From: Enterococcus asini ATCC 700915
Lineage (GTDB): Bacteria > Bacillota > Bacilli > Lactobacillales > Enterococcaceae
Length of the DNA stretch: 64,000 nucleotides
Direction: 5' to 3'
Assembly: GCF_000407365.1 (NCBI RefSeq)
Contig: NZ_ASVU01000002.1
Location: 470,253-534,252, forward strand
Position numbers and translations under genes: made by a program. Position 1 is the stretch's first letter; the number at the start of each line of letters is the position of its first letter. Positions 44,509 through 56,704 of the stretch are shown here, piece by piece. The notes beneath the pieces were generated by a model that was not told the origin of the DNA, made no database searches, and was given only the letters and a program-made list of their open reading frames with translations.

Positions 44509-46194
44509 ATGTCTTTTGACGGGATTTTTACCCACTTAATGGTGGCCGAACTCGAACAACTCGTCTCCGGGCGCGTGTCAAAAATCCACCAACCTTATCC
44601 AAATGAAGTCGTCTTGGTGATTCGTTCCCGAGGGAAAAACCAAAAACTTTTACTTTCCGCCCATCCGACTTATGCCCGGGTGCAATTGACGCAAATGAGC
44701 TACCAAAATCCGGACACACCGCCGAATTTTGTGATGATGCTTCGGAAGTATTTAGAAGGCGCCATTCTGGGAAAAATCACCCAAGTGGAAAACGACCGGG
44801 TGATTCACTTCCATTTCAGTCGCCGAGATGAATTAGGGGACTTGCAAAATATCGTTTTAGTGGTGGAACTCATGGGCCGCCATTCCACGATTTTGTTGTT
44901 AAACCAAGCAACTGGCAAAATACTAGATGCTATTAAGCATATCGGGACCAATCAAAACAGCTACCGTTCCCTTTTGCCCGGATTGGAATACGTCAATCCC
45001 CCTGCGCAACATTTGCTAAATCCTTTTACCACGGAAAAACCAGAAGTCTTTGAAACACTTTCTGAGTTACCAGAATTAACCGGTAAAGCTCTGCAACAAA
45101 AATTCCAAGGTCTCGGTGGGGATACGGCCCAAGAATTGGCCACCCGCCTAAGTGCTCGGCCTAATGAAAAACTCCGGGTTTGGGAAGAATTTTTCGCTAG
45201 CCTCACCACCGAGTTGACTCCGACTCACTACGCCGGCAACAAGGAGTATTTCACCCCGGTTTTATTTGAGAGCTTACAAAACTTGCCTCATGAAAGCTAC
45301 GCCAACCTGAGTGAGTTATTAGATGCCTTCTACCATGACAAAGCAGAACGGGACCGGGTCAAGCAACAAGGTGGGGAATTAATCCGCAAGCTGGAAAATG
45401 AGCGGAAACGCAACAAAAATAAGCTCAAGAAACGGGAACAAACCTTAAAAGACTCGGAAAACGCCGAAGAGTTTCGGCAAAAAGGCGAGCTTTTAACCAC
45501 CTTCTTGCATCAAGTCCCCCGAGGTGCGACCAATGTTACTTTGCCGAACTATTACAAAGAAGATAAACCTTTAGACATTGCCTTAGACCCTGCTTTGACA
45601 CCCAATCAAAATGCCCAAAAATACTTCACTCGCTATCAAAAATTGAAAAACGCCGTGAAGCTTGTAGGCGACCAAATCGCAGAAACCAAAGAAGAACTCC
45701 GCTATTTGGATTCTGTTTTGGCTCAATTAGAAATCGCCGGCCCTATGGATTTAGCCGTGATTAAAGAAGAATTGGTGAACCAAGGGTATATCCGGCAAAA
45801 AGGCAAAAAACGCAAAGAAAAACCATCCCAACCGGAAAAATTCCAAGCAAGCGATGGTACCGAGATTTTAGTCGGGAAAAATAATTTACAAAACGATCAA
45901 CTGACCTTGCGCACGGCCCGGAAAACCGACACTTGGCTCCATGCCAAAAACATTCCCGGTTCTCACGTGATCATTCGCTCAGCAGAACCTAGTGAAGAAA
46001 CGCTCTTGGAAGCCGCAGAACTGGCGGCCTACTTCTCCAAATATCGTTATTCGGCCCAAGTGCCCGTGGATTACGTCCAAGTCAAACACATTCGAAAACC
46101 CAACGGTGCCAAACCCGGCTATGTCATCTACGAAAACCAAAAGACACTCTACGTTACACCGGAAGAAAGTATTCTGGAAAGATTAAAAAAATAA
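44509..46194 (+). CDS. rqcH: Ribosome quality-control factor RqcH / fibronectin-binding protein FbpA family
   Basis: A 561-residue NFACT protein. The N-terminal NFACT-N domain starts MSFDGIFTHLMVAEL and contains PPNFVMMLRKYLEGA. Long helices (about 280-420, KLENERKRNKNKLKKREQTL) form the coiled coil. The C-terminal NFACT-R domain has NDQLTLRTARKTDTWLHAKNIPGSHVII. RqcH binds split 50S subunits and adds alanine tails to stalled chains; enterococcal and streptococcal homologues (EfbA, PavA) were also described as fibronectin-binding adhesins. GAGG precedes the ATG. Confidence 0.94.
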   Translation: MSFDGIFTHLMVAELEQLVSGRVSKIHQPYPNEVVLVIRSRGKNQKLLLSAHPTYARVQLTQMSYQNPDTPPNFVMMLRKYLEGAILGKITQVENDRVIHFHFSRRDELGDLQNIVLVVELMGRHSTILLLNQATGKILDAIKHIGTNQNSYRSLLPGLEYVNPPAQHLLNPFTTEKPEVFETLSELPELTGKALQQKFQGLGGDTAQELATRLSARPNEKLRVWEEFFASLTTELTPTHYAGNKEYFTPVLFESLQNLPHESYANLSELLDAFYHDKAERDRVKQQGGELIRKLENERKRNKNKLKKREQTLKDSENAEEFRQKGELLTTFLHQVPRGATNVTLPNYYKEDKPLDIALDPALTPNQNAQKYFTRYQKLKNAVKLVGDQIAETKEELRYLDSVLAQLEIAGPMDLAVIKEELVNQGYIRQKGKKRKEKPSQPEKFQASDGTEILVGKNNLQNDQLTLRTARKTDTWLHAKNIPGSHVIIRSAEPSEETLLEAAELAAYFSKYRYSAQVPVDYVQVKHIRKPNGAKPGYVIYENQKTLYVTPEESILERLKK

Positions 46195-46237
46195 GTCAGT
46201 AAGAAGTCGATACTGTTCGACTTCTTACTGACTTTTT
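46195..46237. terminator. Bidirectional terminator between rqcH and the carbonic anhydrase gene
   Basis: GTCAGTAAGAAGTCGA and TCGACTTCTTACTGAC are perfect 16-bp complements around a 6-base loop. There is a T run after it on the plus strand and an equally T-rich flank on the minus strand, ending both rqcH and the pyr operon. Confidence 0.93.
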
Positions 46238-46254
46238 CTGTCTCTTAAAAAACT

Positions 46255-46971
46255 CTATTCCGTCTCTTCCACAAAATATACCGGTCGATCTTTGCGTTCT
46301 TGTAACGGACGGTTATTCCCTTGTAAAATTTCTTCTTTAAACTGAGATAAAAAGGCTCTGGATAGTTTTCCCGGCTGGTCAAAGACAAACCAATGAATGG
46401 GCCCTTTTGTCGGTGGCGTGGTCAATGAGCCTACATAGTGAAAATGACTCCTCGCTTTCGGTAAAAAAAGACTAGGATCAAAAATCTGCAAATGTCGCTC
46501 CATATCCCACAAGGTAGCTTGGCGCAATGGCCCTTCTGGTAAGACTTCCTCGGAAATATCACACAGTACCCCCACAACCAAGTTATTGCCGGCGTGATCC
46601 ATGTGTACCAAGTGAATTTCCACCGGTTTTTGAGTACCGTCAATCACGTGCTCACTGGGCAAATGGTAGTGAATATCCGTCAAAGCGTATTTCGTACCTT
46701 TAAAAGACACATAGCTTTCACACTCAAACGGCACGAAATGAATCGTATTTTTAAATTCCTTTTCCGTAAAGCGCTCCTGTTGATAGCAAAAGGTCAGCCC
46801 TTTTTCCGCGGCTTCCACCACCAGTGGTTCACTGGACCCATGTTCTAAAGCGATGGGGGATTGATAAGGATAGCGGGCCCCTTCTGCGTACCAATCACAC
46901 AGGGTATGCCAATAGTTTGGACCATTTTCCCCGGAGTAACTCCAAGGGACATCCATATTGCGTTTGACCAT
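46255..46971 (-). CDS. Alpha-class carbonic anhydrase, cytoplasmic, last gene of the pyr operon
   Basis: This 238-residue alpha carbonic anhydrase interconverts CO2 and bicarbonate. Zinc ligands are His101 and His103 (DIHYHLPSEH) and His120 (VEIHLVHM), and Glu107 matches the conserved gatekeeper. Bacterial alpha-class enzymes usually carry a signal peptide, but this one begins MVKRNMDVPWSY and has none, so it should be cytoplasmic. It follows pyrE by 16 bases with no terminator between, so it is co-transcribed with carbamoyl phosphate synthetase, which consumes bicarbonate. Supplying that substrate is the likely role (inference). Confidence 0.9.
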   Translation of the reverse strand: MVKRNMDVPWSYSGENGPNYWHTLCDWYAEGARYPYQSPIALEHGSSEPLVVEAAEKGLTFCYQQERFTEKEFKNTIHFVPFECESYVSFKGTKYALTDIHYHLPSEHVIDGTQKPVEIHLVHMDHAGNNLVVGVLCDISEEVLPEGPLRQATLWDMERHLQIFDPSLFLPKARSHFHYVGSLTTPPTKGPIHWFVFDQPGKLSRAFLSQFKEEILQGNNRPLQERKDRPVYFVEETE

Positions 46972-46987
46972 GAGGATTCCTCCTGTC

Positions 46988-47615
46988 TTAGTCTTTCAAC
47001 CAGTTTTCTGGATCTTCTTTGAATTTCTTTAAAAGGGTCAAGTCGGCTTCCTCGATATAGTTGCTGGCCAAAGCCGCCTCAATCAAGGTGGAGTAGTTGG
47101 TCAAAGTCACCAAAGGCACACCAGCCTCTTCAAAGTTTTTTTGACCTTTTGGCAATTCATAGGTGAAAATCGCCGCCACACCGAGAACATCTGCTCCTTC
47201 TTTTTTGGCTGCTTCGGCCGTGCCTAAAACGGAACCACCAGTGGAAATCAAGTCTTCAATGATTACCATTTTTTGGCCTTTGTGAATCCGGCCTTCGATT
47301 TGATTGCCCTTGCCGTGGTCTTTGGCCTTGGAACGAATGTACACCATAGGCAAGTCTAAAATATCCGCTACCCAAGCAGCATGGGGAACCCCACCAGTGG
47401 CTGCCCCAGCGATAACTTCCACATCAGGAAATTCCGCTTTGATTTTACTTGCTAAGCCTTCTGCGATTTGTTTGCGAACTTTCGGGTAACTAATCGTAAT
47501 GCGGTTGTCACAATAAATCGGGCTTTGAATCCCGGAAGCCCAAGTAAAAGGTTCATTGGGACTTAAAAAGACTGCTTCGATTTCTAGTAAGTCTTTGGCT
47601 ACTGCGGTTTCTAAA

Positions 47616-47623
<8 letters not shown>
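46988..47623 (-). CDS. pyrE: Orotate phosphoribosyltransferase
   Basis: A 211-residue enzyme joining orotate and PRPP to OMP. It shows [16 protein letters not shown] at the start, [17 protein letters not shown], and the PRPP motif [15 protein letters not shown] use the ATG at 47623, which overlaps the end of pyrF by eight bases and matches homologues; upstream in-frame codons lie inside pyrF. No strong ribosome binding site is visible, in line with coupled translation. Confidence 0.94.
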
Positions 47624-49267
<1,644 letters not shown>

Positions 49268-50056
49268 TTAGATGACCACCTTTCCAGCCGGGAAGACCGG
49301 CCCTTCATCACAGACTTTGACGCTTTTCGTACCGGTTTCATCCCCTACCACATGACAGACACAACCATAGCAAGCACCCATACCACAGGCCATGCGCGCT
49401 TCGTGGGAGAGTTGAGCGTTAGGGTGATTGCGATACCGTTCGTCCACGGTTTGCAGCATCCCCTTGTTGCCACAAGCGAAGACCGCTGCGGGTGTCTCAG
49501 GTGTCTCAGTAACCACCTGGTCCAACAGCATCCCCACATGGCCTTTCATGCCGAAGCTGCCATCATCGGTGGCCCAATGACATACGCCTAATGCTTCAAA
49601 GAGTTCCTTGTCGTACATTACGCTTTGACTGGCAAAGCCGAAGAAATGCACCGGAATCGCCCCGATTTCTTTCAATTGGCGGGACAGTTCATATAAAGGC
49701 GGCACACCGATACCTCCACCGATTAGATAGACCACGTCATTTGATTTGATTTTGCTCAGGTCAAAACCGTTACCTAAAGGACCTAAAACATCTAGCTGCA
49801 TCCCCGGTGTAAGTTCAGAAAAAGCTTTGGTGCCATCCCCTTCAATACGGTAGATGATCTGACAAGTTTCTGTGGCTTGATCGATGGCATTGATACTAAT
49901 CGGTCGGCGTAAAAGCAAGTCCGCCCGGGGTACTTTAATATGTAAAAATTGGCCGGGAGTCTCCATTTCTTCGACTAGCTTTCCTTGCAAAGTCAGCTTG
50001 AAAATCCGTGGTGCCACTTCTTCCTGTACCAAGATGGTCATCATTTCTTGTTTCAA
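49268..50056 (-). CDS. pyrK: Dihydroorotate dehydrogenase electron-transfer subunit PyrK
   Basis: A 262-residue FAD and 2Fe-2S protein. LLLRRPISIN binds FAD, YLIGGGIGVPPLYEL binds NAD, and the iron-sulfur cluster is in CGMGACYGCVCHV and the following VCDEGPVF. It moves electrons from PyrD to NAD+. I start at the TTG at 50056, which sits eight bases after AAAGGGG; the ATG four codons later is the alternative. A long hairpin separates it from pyrAB. Confidence 0.94.
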   Translation of the reverse strand: MKQEMMTILVQEEVAPRIFKLTLQGKLVEEMETPGQFLHIKVPRADLLLRRPISINAIDQATETCQIIYRIEGDGTKAFSELTPGMQLDVLGPLGNGFDLSKIKSNDVVYLIGGGIGVPPLYELSRQLKEIGAIPVHFFGFASQSVMYDKELFEALGVCHWATDDGSFGMKGHVGMLLDQVVTETPETPAAVFACGNKGMLQTVDERYRNHPNAQLSHEARMACGMGACYGCVCHVVGDETGTKSVKVCDEGPVFPAGKVVI

Positions 50057-50113
50057 TCAAAACGCCCCTTTGTCCTGAAATCAGGAGTGATAATAGTCCT
50101 TAACCTTATGGGA

Positions 50114-50154
50114 AAGCTATCTTCCAAAAAGCCCGGCTTCTTGGAAAATAGCTT
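50114..50154 (-). promoter_or_regulatory. Long hairpin between pyrAB and pyrK
   Basis: Three successive paired blocks (AAGCTAT/ATAGCTT, TTCCAA/TTGGAA and AAGCC/GGCTT) make an interrupted stem of about 18 bp in the 112-base gap. No T run follows, so it is not a normal terminator. It may stabilise or mark a cleavage site in the pyr mRNA. Confidence 0.5.
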
Positions 50155-50168
50155 CACAAAAGGTTCGA

Positions 50169-53100
50169 TTAGATTGCTTGAGTAGAGAAGGCCCGGTCTT
50201 CCATAACCTTCAAAATCGCATCCGCAGTATCCAGTGAGGTGAACAATGGCACCCCGTGTTCCACTGCTTCTCGGCGAATGATAAAGCCGTCTTCTGATGT
50301 ACCTTGGCGATTTTTGTCCATGGTATTGATTACCAGTTGGGTATTTCCGTTACGGATAATGTCAATCACATTTTCCTCACAGTTTTCTTCAGAAATCTTG
50401 CAGACCGTTTTGACGGTCAGGCCTTGTTTGGTTAAATACTCCGCCGTACCACTGGTTGCCAGAAGAGAGAAGCCTACTTCGGCAAAGCGTCGTGCCAGAT
50501 TCACAGACTCTTCCTTCGCATCGTCGGCAATGGTGAACAATACCGCTCCGAATTCCGGAATCTTCAAGCCTGCCGCTTCAAAGGCTTTGTACAAGGCTTT
50601 CTCCAAGCTGCGATCGCTGCCCATGACTTCCCCAGTAGATTTCATCTCTGGGCCTAAGTAAGTGTCGACTTTCAGCAATTTCGTAAAGGAGAAGACCGGT
50701 GCTTTAATGTGAACGTTGCTATCTTCTGGATACAAGCCGGTCTCATAACCCAAGTCTTTTAGTTTCGTGCCGAGAATCGCTTTAGTGGCGATTTGCGCCA
50801 TGGGAATACCGGTAACTTTGCTCAAGAACGGTACCGTCCGGCTAGCTCTCGGGTTCACCTCGATCACATAGACTTTCTCTTCGTGAATGACAAACTGGAT
50901 GTTCATCATCCCCACACAGTTTAAGCCAATGGCCAAACGCTCAGTGTAGTCTGCAATGGTCGCTTGGATTTCTGTCGAAAGATTTTGTGGTGGATATACC
51001 GCCATGGAGTCGCCCGAGTGAACCCCGGCTCTTTCGATATGTTCCATAATCCCCGGAATCAAGACGGTTTCTCCATCACAAATGGCGTCTACTTCACACT
51101 CGGAACCGGTCAAGTAACGGTCCACTAAGACGGGATGCTCTGGTGAAGCTTTCACGGCATTGGCCATGTAGTCTTCAAGATCCGCTTGGTTTTCCACGAT
51201 TTCCATAGCTCGGCCACCTAAGACGTAACTTGGGCGCACGAGGACTGGATAACCGATACTTTCGGCGATTTTCACCGCTTCTTCCGTATTCGTCGCCGTA
51301 TCCCCTGGAGGTTGTGGAATATCCAAATCTTTTAATGCTTGTTCAAAGAGATCCCGGTTTTCTGCCCGGTCTAAGTCTTCCGTAGTCGTGCCAAGAATTT
51401 TGACCCCGGCATTGTGTAATGGTTCTGCTAAGTTAATCGCCGTTTGCCCACCAAACTGCACGATAACTCCTTCAGGTTGCTCCAAGTCGATGACATTCAT
51501 GACATCTTCAAAGGTCAATGGTTCAAAGTATAGTTTGTCAGAAATCGAGAAGTCCGTCGATACGGTTTCCGGATTACTATTCATGATAATGGCTTCGTAG
51601 CCTGCTGCTTGAATGGCTTTTACCGAATGCACGGTGGCGTAGTCAAATTCCACCCCTTGGCCGATGCGAATCGGACCAGAGCCTAAGACTAAGACAGATG
51701 GCTTCGCACTTTTCTGGCTTTCGTTTTCAAACTCGTAGGTGCTGTAAAAATACGGTGTTTCCGATTCGAATTCGGCGGCACAAGTATCCACCATTTTGTA
51801 TACCGGTAGTAAGTCGTTGGCTTTCCGATAGTCCCGGACTTCCCCAGCCGTCATTTGCCACAATTCGGCAATCTTCCGGTCGGCAAAGCCATTTTCTTTG
51901 GCTTCTTTTAATAAGTCCAAATCCTTTGGTGCAGCAGCCAAAGCTTGTTCTAATTCCCAAACGTGTAGCAATTTATCCAAGAAGAACAAGTCGATTTTCG
52001 TCAATTCGGCGATTTCTTCGATGCTGTAGCCTCGGCGCAGTGCTTCGGCCACATAAAACAAGCGGTCGTCTTGGGCCCGAACCATCTTTTGCGTTACTTC
52101 TGCATCGGATTTCTCTGCTAACTCGGGAATTTCCAAGTGATAAGTGCCGATTTCCAAAGAGCGTACAGCTTTTAAGAGGGATTCCTCAATGTTCCGGCCA
52201 ATGGCCATTACTTCCCCTGTGGCTTTCATCTGGGTGCCGAGTACCCGCTCTCCGGACTCAAACTTGTCAAAAGGCCAGCGGGGAATCTTCGCTACCACAT
52301 AGTCCAAAGCTGGTTCGAATTCCGCATAAGTCGTTTCCGTGACTGGGTTTTTCATCTCGTCTAGGGTTAGACCCACAGCGATTTTCGCCGCTAGTTTGGC
52401 AATCGGATAACCAGTAGCTTTCGAGGCCAAGGCAGAAGAACGAGATACCCGAGGGTTTACTTCAATGACATAGTATTTGAAACTCTTAGGATCCAAGGCT
52501 AGCTGAACGTTACAGCCTCCTTCGATTTTTAAAGCGCGGATGATTGACAAGGAAGCGTCCCGAAGCATTTGGTATTCGTAGTCACTTAAGGTTTGGCTAG
52601 GGGCAAAAACGATGGAGTCTCCCGTGTGGATACCAACAGGGTCGAAGTTTTCCATGTTACATACCACAATGGCATTGTCCGCGGAGTCCCGCATTACTTC
52701 ATACTCGATTTCTTTGTAACCGGCAATGGAGCGTTCGATTAAGCATTGGGTTACTGGGGAGAGCTTCAAGCCGTTTTCCGCGATTAAGCGCAACTCGTCT
52801 TCGTTGTCACACATGCCCCCACCGGTGCCTCCTAAAGTAAAGGCCGGGCGCACGATAATGGGATAGCCGATTTCATTGGCAAATGCCACGGCTTCTTCCA
52901 CCGTAGTCACGATTTCTGATTCTGGAATCGGTTGGCCCAAGTCTTCCATTAACTGTTTAAACAAGTCTCGGTCTTCCGCTTGGTCAATGGCGGAAAGTTT
53001 CGTGCCTAATAGTTCGATGTTCAATTCTTCCAAAATACCCGATTTTGCCAATTCCATGGCCATGTTCAAGCCGGTTTGGCCGCCTAGTGTAGGCAAAAGG

Positions 53101-53354
53101 GCGTCCGGATTTTCTTTTCGTAAAATCCGGGAGACAAACTCGAACGTAATCGGTTCAATGTAGACTTTGTCCGCAATTTCTTTATCCGTCATAATCGTGG
53201 CCGGATTGGAGTTCACCAAGACTACTTCATAGCCCTCTTCTCGTAAAGCCAGACAGGCCTGAGTCCCGGCATAGTCAAACTCCGCCGCTTGGCCGATAAT
53301 AATCGGGCCGGAGCCAATCACCATGATTTTCTTAATATCTGTACGTTTTGGCAT
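50169..53354 (-). CDS. pyrAB: Carbamoyl phosphate synthetase, large subunit
   Basis: This 1061-residue, duplicated ATP-grasp enzyme makes carbamoyl phosphate from bicarbonate, ammonia from PyrAA and two ATP. The first half starts [20 protein letters not shown] and the second [33 protein letters not shown] and [13 protein letters not shown] mark the two ATP sites, and an allosteric domain follows from about residue 930. Bicarbonate is its substrate, which gives meaning to the carbonic anhydrase at the end of the operon. Confidence 0.96.
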   Translation of the reverse strand: MPKRTDIKKIMVIGSGPIIIGQAAEFDYAGTQACLALREEGYEVVLVNSNPATIMTDKEIADKVYIEPITFEFVSRILRKENPDALLPTLGGQTGLNMAMELAKSGILEELNIELLGTKLSAIDQAEDRDLFKQLMEDLGQPIPESEIVTTVEEAVAFANEIGYPIIVRPAFTLGGTGGGMCDNEDELRLIAENGLKLSPVTQCLIERSIAGYKEIEYEVMRDSADNAIVVCNMENFDPVGIHTGDSIVFAPSQTLSDYEYQMLRDASLSIIRALKIEGGCNVQLALDPKSFKYYVIEVNPRVSRSSALASKATGYPIAKLAAKIAVGLTLDEMKNPVTETTYAEFEPALDYVVAKIPRWPFDKFESGERVLGTQMKATGEVMAIGRNIEESLLKAVRSLEIGTYHLEIPELAEKSDAEVTQKMVRAQDDRLFYVAEALRRGYSIEEIAELTKIDLFFLDKLLHVWELEQALAAAPKDLDLLKEAKENGFADRKIAELWQMTAGEVRDYRKANDLLPVYKMVDTCAAEFESETPYFYSTYEFENESQKSAKPSVLVLGSGPIRIGQGVEFDYATVHSVKAIQAAGYEAIIMNSNPETVSTDFSISDKLYFEPLTFEDVMNVIDLEQPEGVIVQFGGQTAINLAEPLHNAGVKILGTTTEDLDRAENRDLFEQALKDLDIPQPPGDTATNTEEAVKIAESIGYPVLVRPSYVLGGRAMEIVENQADLEDYMANAVKASPEHPVLVDRYLTGSECEVDAICDGETVLIPGIMEHIERAGVHSGDSMAVYPPQNLSTEIQATIADYTERLAIGLNCVGMMNIQFVIHEEKVYVIEVNPRASRTVPFLSKVTGIPMAQIATKAILGTKLKDLGYETGLYPEDSNVHIKAPVFSFTKLLKVDTYLGPEMKSTGEVMGSDRSLEKALYKAFEAAGLKIPEFGAVLFTIADDAKEESVNLARRFAEVGFSLLATSGTAEYLTKQGLTVKTVCKISEENCEENVIDIIRNGNTQLVINTMDKNRQGTSEDGFIIRREAVEHGVPLFTSLDTADAILKVMEDRAFSTQAI

Positions 53355-54431
53355 TTAGTTCTGCTCCTTTCCGGCATCCATCATTTCGATAAATTCGTCA
53401 AATAAATGCAGTGCGTCATGAGGTCCCGGTGCCGCATCTGGATGGAATTGGACGGTGAAGGCTGGGTATTTCTTATGACGCAAGCCTTCTACGGTACCGT
53501 CGTTGACTTCCACATGGGTAATAAAGAGTTCATTTGGGTCAATGGAATCTTCCGCTACTGCAAACCCGTGATTTTGGGAAGTGAAGTCGATGCGCCCTGT
53601 GGCAATTTCTCGCACTGGGTGATTCAAACCCCGGTGACCAAACTTCATCTTAAAAGTGTCCGCTCCATTGGCTAAAGCGAAGAGTTGGTGACCTAAGCAA
53701 ATCCCAAAAATTGGCACTTTCCCTTGGATACCTTTAATCATTTCAATGGCTTCCGGCACGCTTTTCGGATCCCCAGGTCCATTTGTCAGCATCACACCGT
53801 CTGGGGCTAATTCTAAAATCGTTTCTGCCGGTGTATTGTATGGCAATACGGTTAAGTTACAGTTGCGATTGGAGAGTTCTCGCAAGATTGAGTGCTTCAA
53901 GCCAAAGTCGATCACCACTACATTGTGGCCAACTCCAGGACTTGGATAAGGTTTTGCCGTGGAGACTTGTTCCACTTGGTTCGTAGGCAAGACGACCGCT
54001 TTTAATTGATCAAAGGCATGGGTGAAGTCTTCTTCTGAGACGATAGAAGCTTTCATAGTCCCAGCCTGCCGGATTTTTCGCGTTAATGCCCGGGTGTCGA
54101 TACCCGCGATGCCGGGAATATCTTTTTTCTTTAAAAACTCGTCTAAAGTCATTTGGCTGCGCCAGTTGTTCGGTTTGCGGGCGAATTCTTTTACCACTAC
54201 CGCTTTACAAGTCGGTGCAATGGATTCGTAGTCATCCCGGTTCACCCCGTAATTGCCTACCATGGGATAGGTGAAGGTGATGATCTGCCCGTTAAAGCTT
54301 TGATCGGTGATGGTTTCTTGGTAGCCCGTCATACTGGTGGTAAAGACGATTTCCCCAAAGACATTGCCCTCTGCGCCAAAACCTACGCCTTCAAAATGTG
54401 TGCCATCTTCTAATATCAACCATCGTTTCAT
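53355..54431 (-). CDS. pyrAA: Carbamoyl phosphate synthetase, small (glutaminase) subunit
   Basis: A 358-residue class I amidotransferase. The C-terminal glutaminase has [12 protein letters not shown] with the nucleophile Cys and a His-X-Asp ([11 protein letters not shown]) that completes the triad; LTNGPGDP is also conserved. It hydrolyses glutamine and channels ammonia to PyrAB, whose ATG is adjacent to its stop. Confidence 0.95.
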   Translation of the reverse strand: MKRWLILEDGTHFEGVGFGAEGNVFGEIVFTTSMTGYQETITDQSFNGQIITFTYPMVGNYGVNRDDYESIAPTCKAVVVKEFARKPNNWRSQMTLDEFLKKKDIPGIAGIDTRALTRKIRQAGTMKASIVSEEDFTHAFDQLKAVVLPTNQVEQVSTAKPYPSPGVGHNVVVIDFGLKHSILRELSNRNCNLTVLPYNTPAETILELAPDGVMLTNGPGDPKSVPEAIEMIKGIQGKVPIFGICLGHQLFALANGADTFKMKFGHRGLNHPVREIATGRIDFTSQNHGFAVAEDSIDPNELFITHVEVNDGTVEGLRHKKYPAFTVQFHPDAAPGPHDALHLFDEFIEMMDAGKEQN

Positions 54432-54434
54432 CTT

Positions 54435-55712
54435 TTACTCCCCTTTTTGCCAAACCAATTGGCCGTCTACAAATGTGTACATGGTGTCTCCTTGGGCTTT
54501 CCAACCGGTGAAGGGTGTGTTCACTGCTTGGGACAAGAAGTTTTGATCGTCAATCACATACTCTTCATCAAGATTAAAGACTGCTAAGTCCGCTGCTTGA
54601 CCGATTTCCAAGCGCCCGGCATTTAAGCCGAAGATCGCCGCCGGTTTCACTGCCATCCAGTCAATCACTTGTTCCAAGGTAAAGCGTCCTGTTTTGACGA
54701 AGTGCGTGTAAACCAATTGGAAGGCGTACTCTGAACCTACGATCCCAAATGGTGCTTTTAGAAAACTCTGATTTTTTTCCTCAAATCCGTGGGGCGCATG
54801 ATCCGTGGCGATACAATCGATCGTACCGTCTAGTAGTCCTTCAATCAGTGCCTCTCGGTCATCCACGCCTCGCAATGGTGGATTCATTTTCCAGTAACCG
54901 AAGTCTTCCGGAATGTCCACGTCGGCTAAAATCAAGTGATGGGGCGAAACTTCCGCCGTCACATGAACCCCGGCTTTCTTCGCATCCCGAATCACTCGGA
55001 CGCTTTCTTTTGTGGAAACGTGGCAGACGTGGTAATGACAGCCGGTTGCTTCCGCTAAAATCAAGTCCCGCGCAATTTGTGAGGACTCCGTGGCGCTTAA
55101 AATTCCTGGTAACCCCAGTTCTTCCGCTCTTTTACCGGCATGCATCACTCCGCCGAAGAGTAAGGATTCATCTTCTGTATGGGCGACTAGCGCCATTTTG
55201 TTAGCAGCGGCTTCTTTCATGGCTAGATACATAGTTCCCGCCGTTTGAACACCCACACCGTCGTTGGTAAAGGCGAAGGCCCCCACGGCTTTCAGCGCTT
55301 TTTGATCGGTTAGGGTTTCACTGCGCAGCTCTTCGGTAATCGGTGCGTATTGTAAGACCTTGACCGCCGCATCTTTTTTAATGATGTCGTAAACTGCTTG
55401 GAGTTTTTCTGCCGTGTCTGGCACCGGATTTAAATTCGGCATGGCACACACCGTGGTAAAACCTCCTCTAGCAGCGGCGGCACTCCCGGATTTGATGGTT
55501 TCTTTATAAGTAAAGCCCGGTTCCCGCAAATGCACGTGAACATCCACCAACCCTTGGGTGATCAACTGGCCTTTGGCATCGATTACCTGGTCAAAGTCAC
55601 CAGAAAACTCGGTGCCAATCGCTTTAATCACACCATCTTCAATCCAAATCGATGCGGTGGTAGTTTCATTGTCGTGAGTGTTGATTCTGCCGTTCTTTAG
55701 TAGTGTTTTCAA
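54435..55712 (-). CDS. pyrC: Dihydroorotase
   Basis: A 425-residue type I dihydroorotase. The metal-binding DVHVHLREPGFTYKE is at about residues 57-71, followed by HTED, the conserved VSPHHLIL and ATDHAPHGFEEK. It cyclises carbamoyl aspartate. Only three bases separate it from pyrAA. Confidence 0.95.
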   Translation of the reverse strand: MKTLLKNGRINTHDNETTTASIWIEDGVIKAIGTEFSGDFDQVIDAKGQLITQGLVDVHVHLREPGFTYKETIKSGSAAAARGGFTTVCAMPNLNPVPDTAEKLQAVYDIIKKDAAVKVLQYAPITEELRSETLTDQKALKAVGAFAFTNDGVGVQTAGTMYLAMKEAAANKMALVAHTEDESLLFGGVMHAGKRAEELGLPGILSATESSQIARDLILAEATGCHYHVCHVSTKESVRVIRDAKKAGVHVTAEVSPHHLILADVDIPEDFGYWKMNPPLRGVDDREALIEGLLDGTIDCIATDHAPHGFEEKNQSFLKAPFGIVGSEYAFQLVYTHFVKTGRFTLEQVIDWMAVKPAAIFGLNAGRLEIGQAADLAVFNLDEEYVIDDQNFLSQAVNTPFTGWKAQGDTMYTFVDGQLVWQKGE

Positions 55713-55732
55713 ATCCTTCGCCCTCCCTGTGA

Positions 55733-56665
55733 TTACGCTCGTCCTGCAAGTATTGCTTCTAAGATGGCCATGCGCACGTAGACGCCGTTGGTCATTTGGG
55801 TCACGATGCGAGATTGGAGGCCTTCTACTAGGGAATCCGCCAACTCCACATCCCGATTGACCGGCGCCGGGTGCATGATAATCGCCGTCTTTTTCATTTT
55901 CTTGGCCCGTTCCACGGTTAAACCGTATTGTTGGTGGTACCTTTCTTTGGTGAAATTCTCCTCGTCTTTGGCTTGGTGCCGTTCGTGTTGCACCCGGAGC
56001 ATCATCATCACATCCACTTGGCTTACCAGTTCATCTAAAGGCACGTATTGTCCGTAGACATCAAAGCTTGGGTCATACCATTGCGCCGGTCCGGAAAAGA
56101 AGACTTCCGCACCTAGGCGTTTTAGCATTTGCATGTTGGACTTTGCCACCCGGGAATGAGTGATGTCTCCCACAATGGCGACCTTCAGCCCATCAAAGTG
56201 ACCAAACTCCTCGTGAATCGTCATTAAGTCTAATAGACACTGTGAAGGATGCTGACCGCTCCCGTCCCCGCCGTTTACGATAGCGCAGTGAATTGTCTTA
56301 GACTGGATCAATTGGTCGTAGTAATTCTCATCCCCGTGGCGAATCACCGCCACGTCTACGCCCAAGGCACTCATGGTCAAGACCGTGTCGTACAAAGTCT
56401 CCCCTTTTTGCACCGAACTGTGCCCCGCGTCAAATTCGATAACTTCTAAGCCTAGCTTCTTTTCTGCCACTTCAAAACTCTTGTGAGTCCGCGTGCTGTT
56501 TTCAAAGAAGAGATTTGTGGCAAAGTATTGATCCTTTTCCGGTGTCCACTTGGCGCCTCTTTTAAACTCTTGGCCTCGTCTGACTAGGCCCATGACTTCT
56601 TGGTCGCTTAAGGCTTCCACACTTAACAAATGCTTTAAACTGATTCGTTCTGATTGGATGATCAT
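55733..56665 (-). CDS. pyrB: Aspartate carbamoyltransferase, catalytic chain
   Basis: A 310-residue ATCase. [13 protein letters not shown] (from residue 53) binds carbamoyl phosphate, followed by [22 protein letters not shown] and [11 protein letters not shown], which binds aspartate. No regulatory chain PyrI is present, as is usual in Firmicutes. Confidence 0.95.
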   Translation of the reverse strand: MIIQSERISLKHLLSVEALSDQEVMGLVRRGQEFKRGAKWTPEKDQYFATNLFFENSTRTHKSFEVAEKKLGLEVIEFDAGHSSVQKGETLYDTVLTMSALGVDVAVIRHGDENYYDQLIQSKTIHCAIVNGGDGSGQHPSQCLLDLMTIHEEFGHFDGLKVAIVGDITHSRVAKSNMQMLKRLGAEVFFSGPAQWYDPSFDVYGQYVPLDELVSQVDVMMMLRVQHERHQAKDEENFTKERYHQQYGLTVERAKKMKKTAIIMHPAPVNRDVELADSLVEGLQSRIVTQMTNGVYVRMAILEAILAGRA

Positions 56666-56704
56666 GCTCGTTTCCTCCTAGGATTTTTCTGAGGATTGCG
56701 TTCT

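Noticed and set aside
46195..46232. Perfect 16-bp inverted repeat as a regulatory operator
   Set aside because: It lies between two convergent gene ends with T runs on both sides, which is the pattern of a shared terminator.
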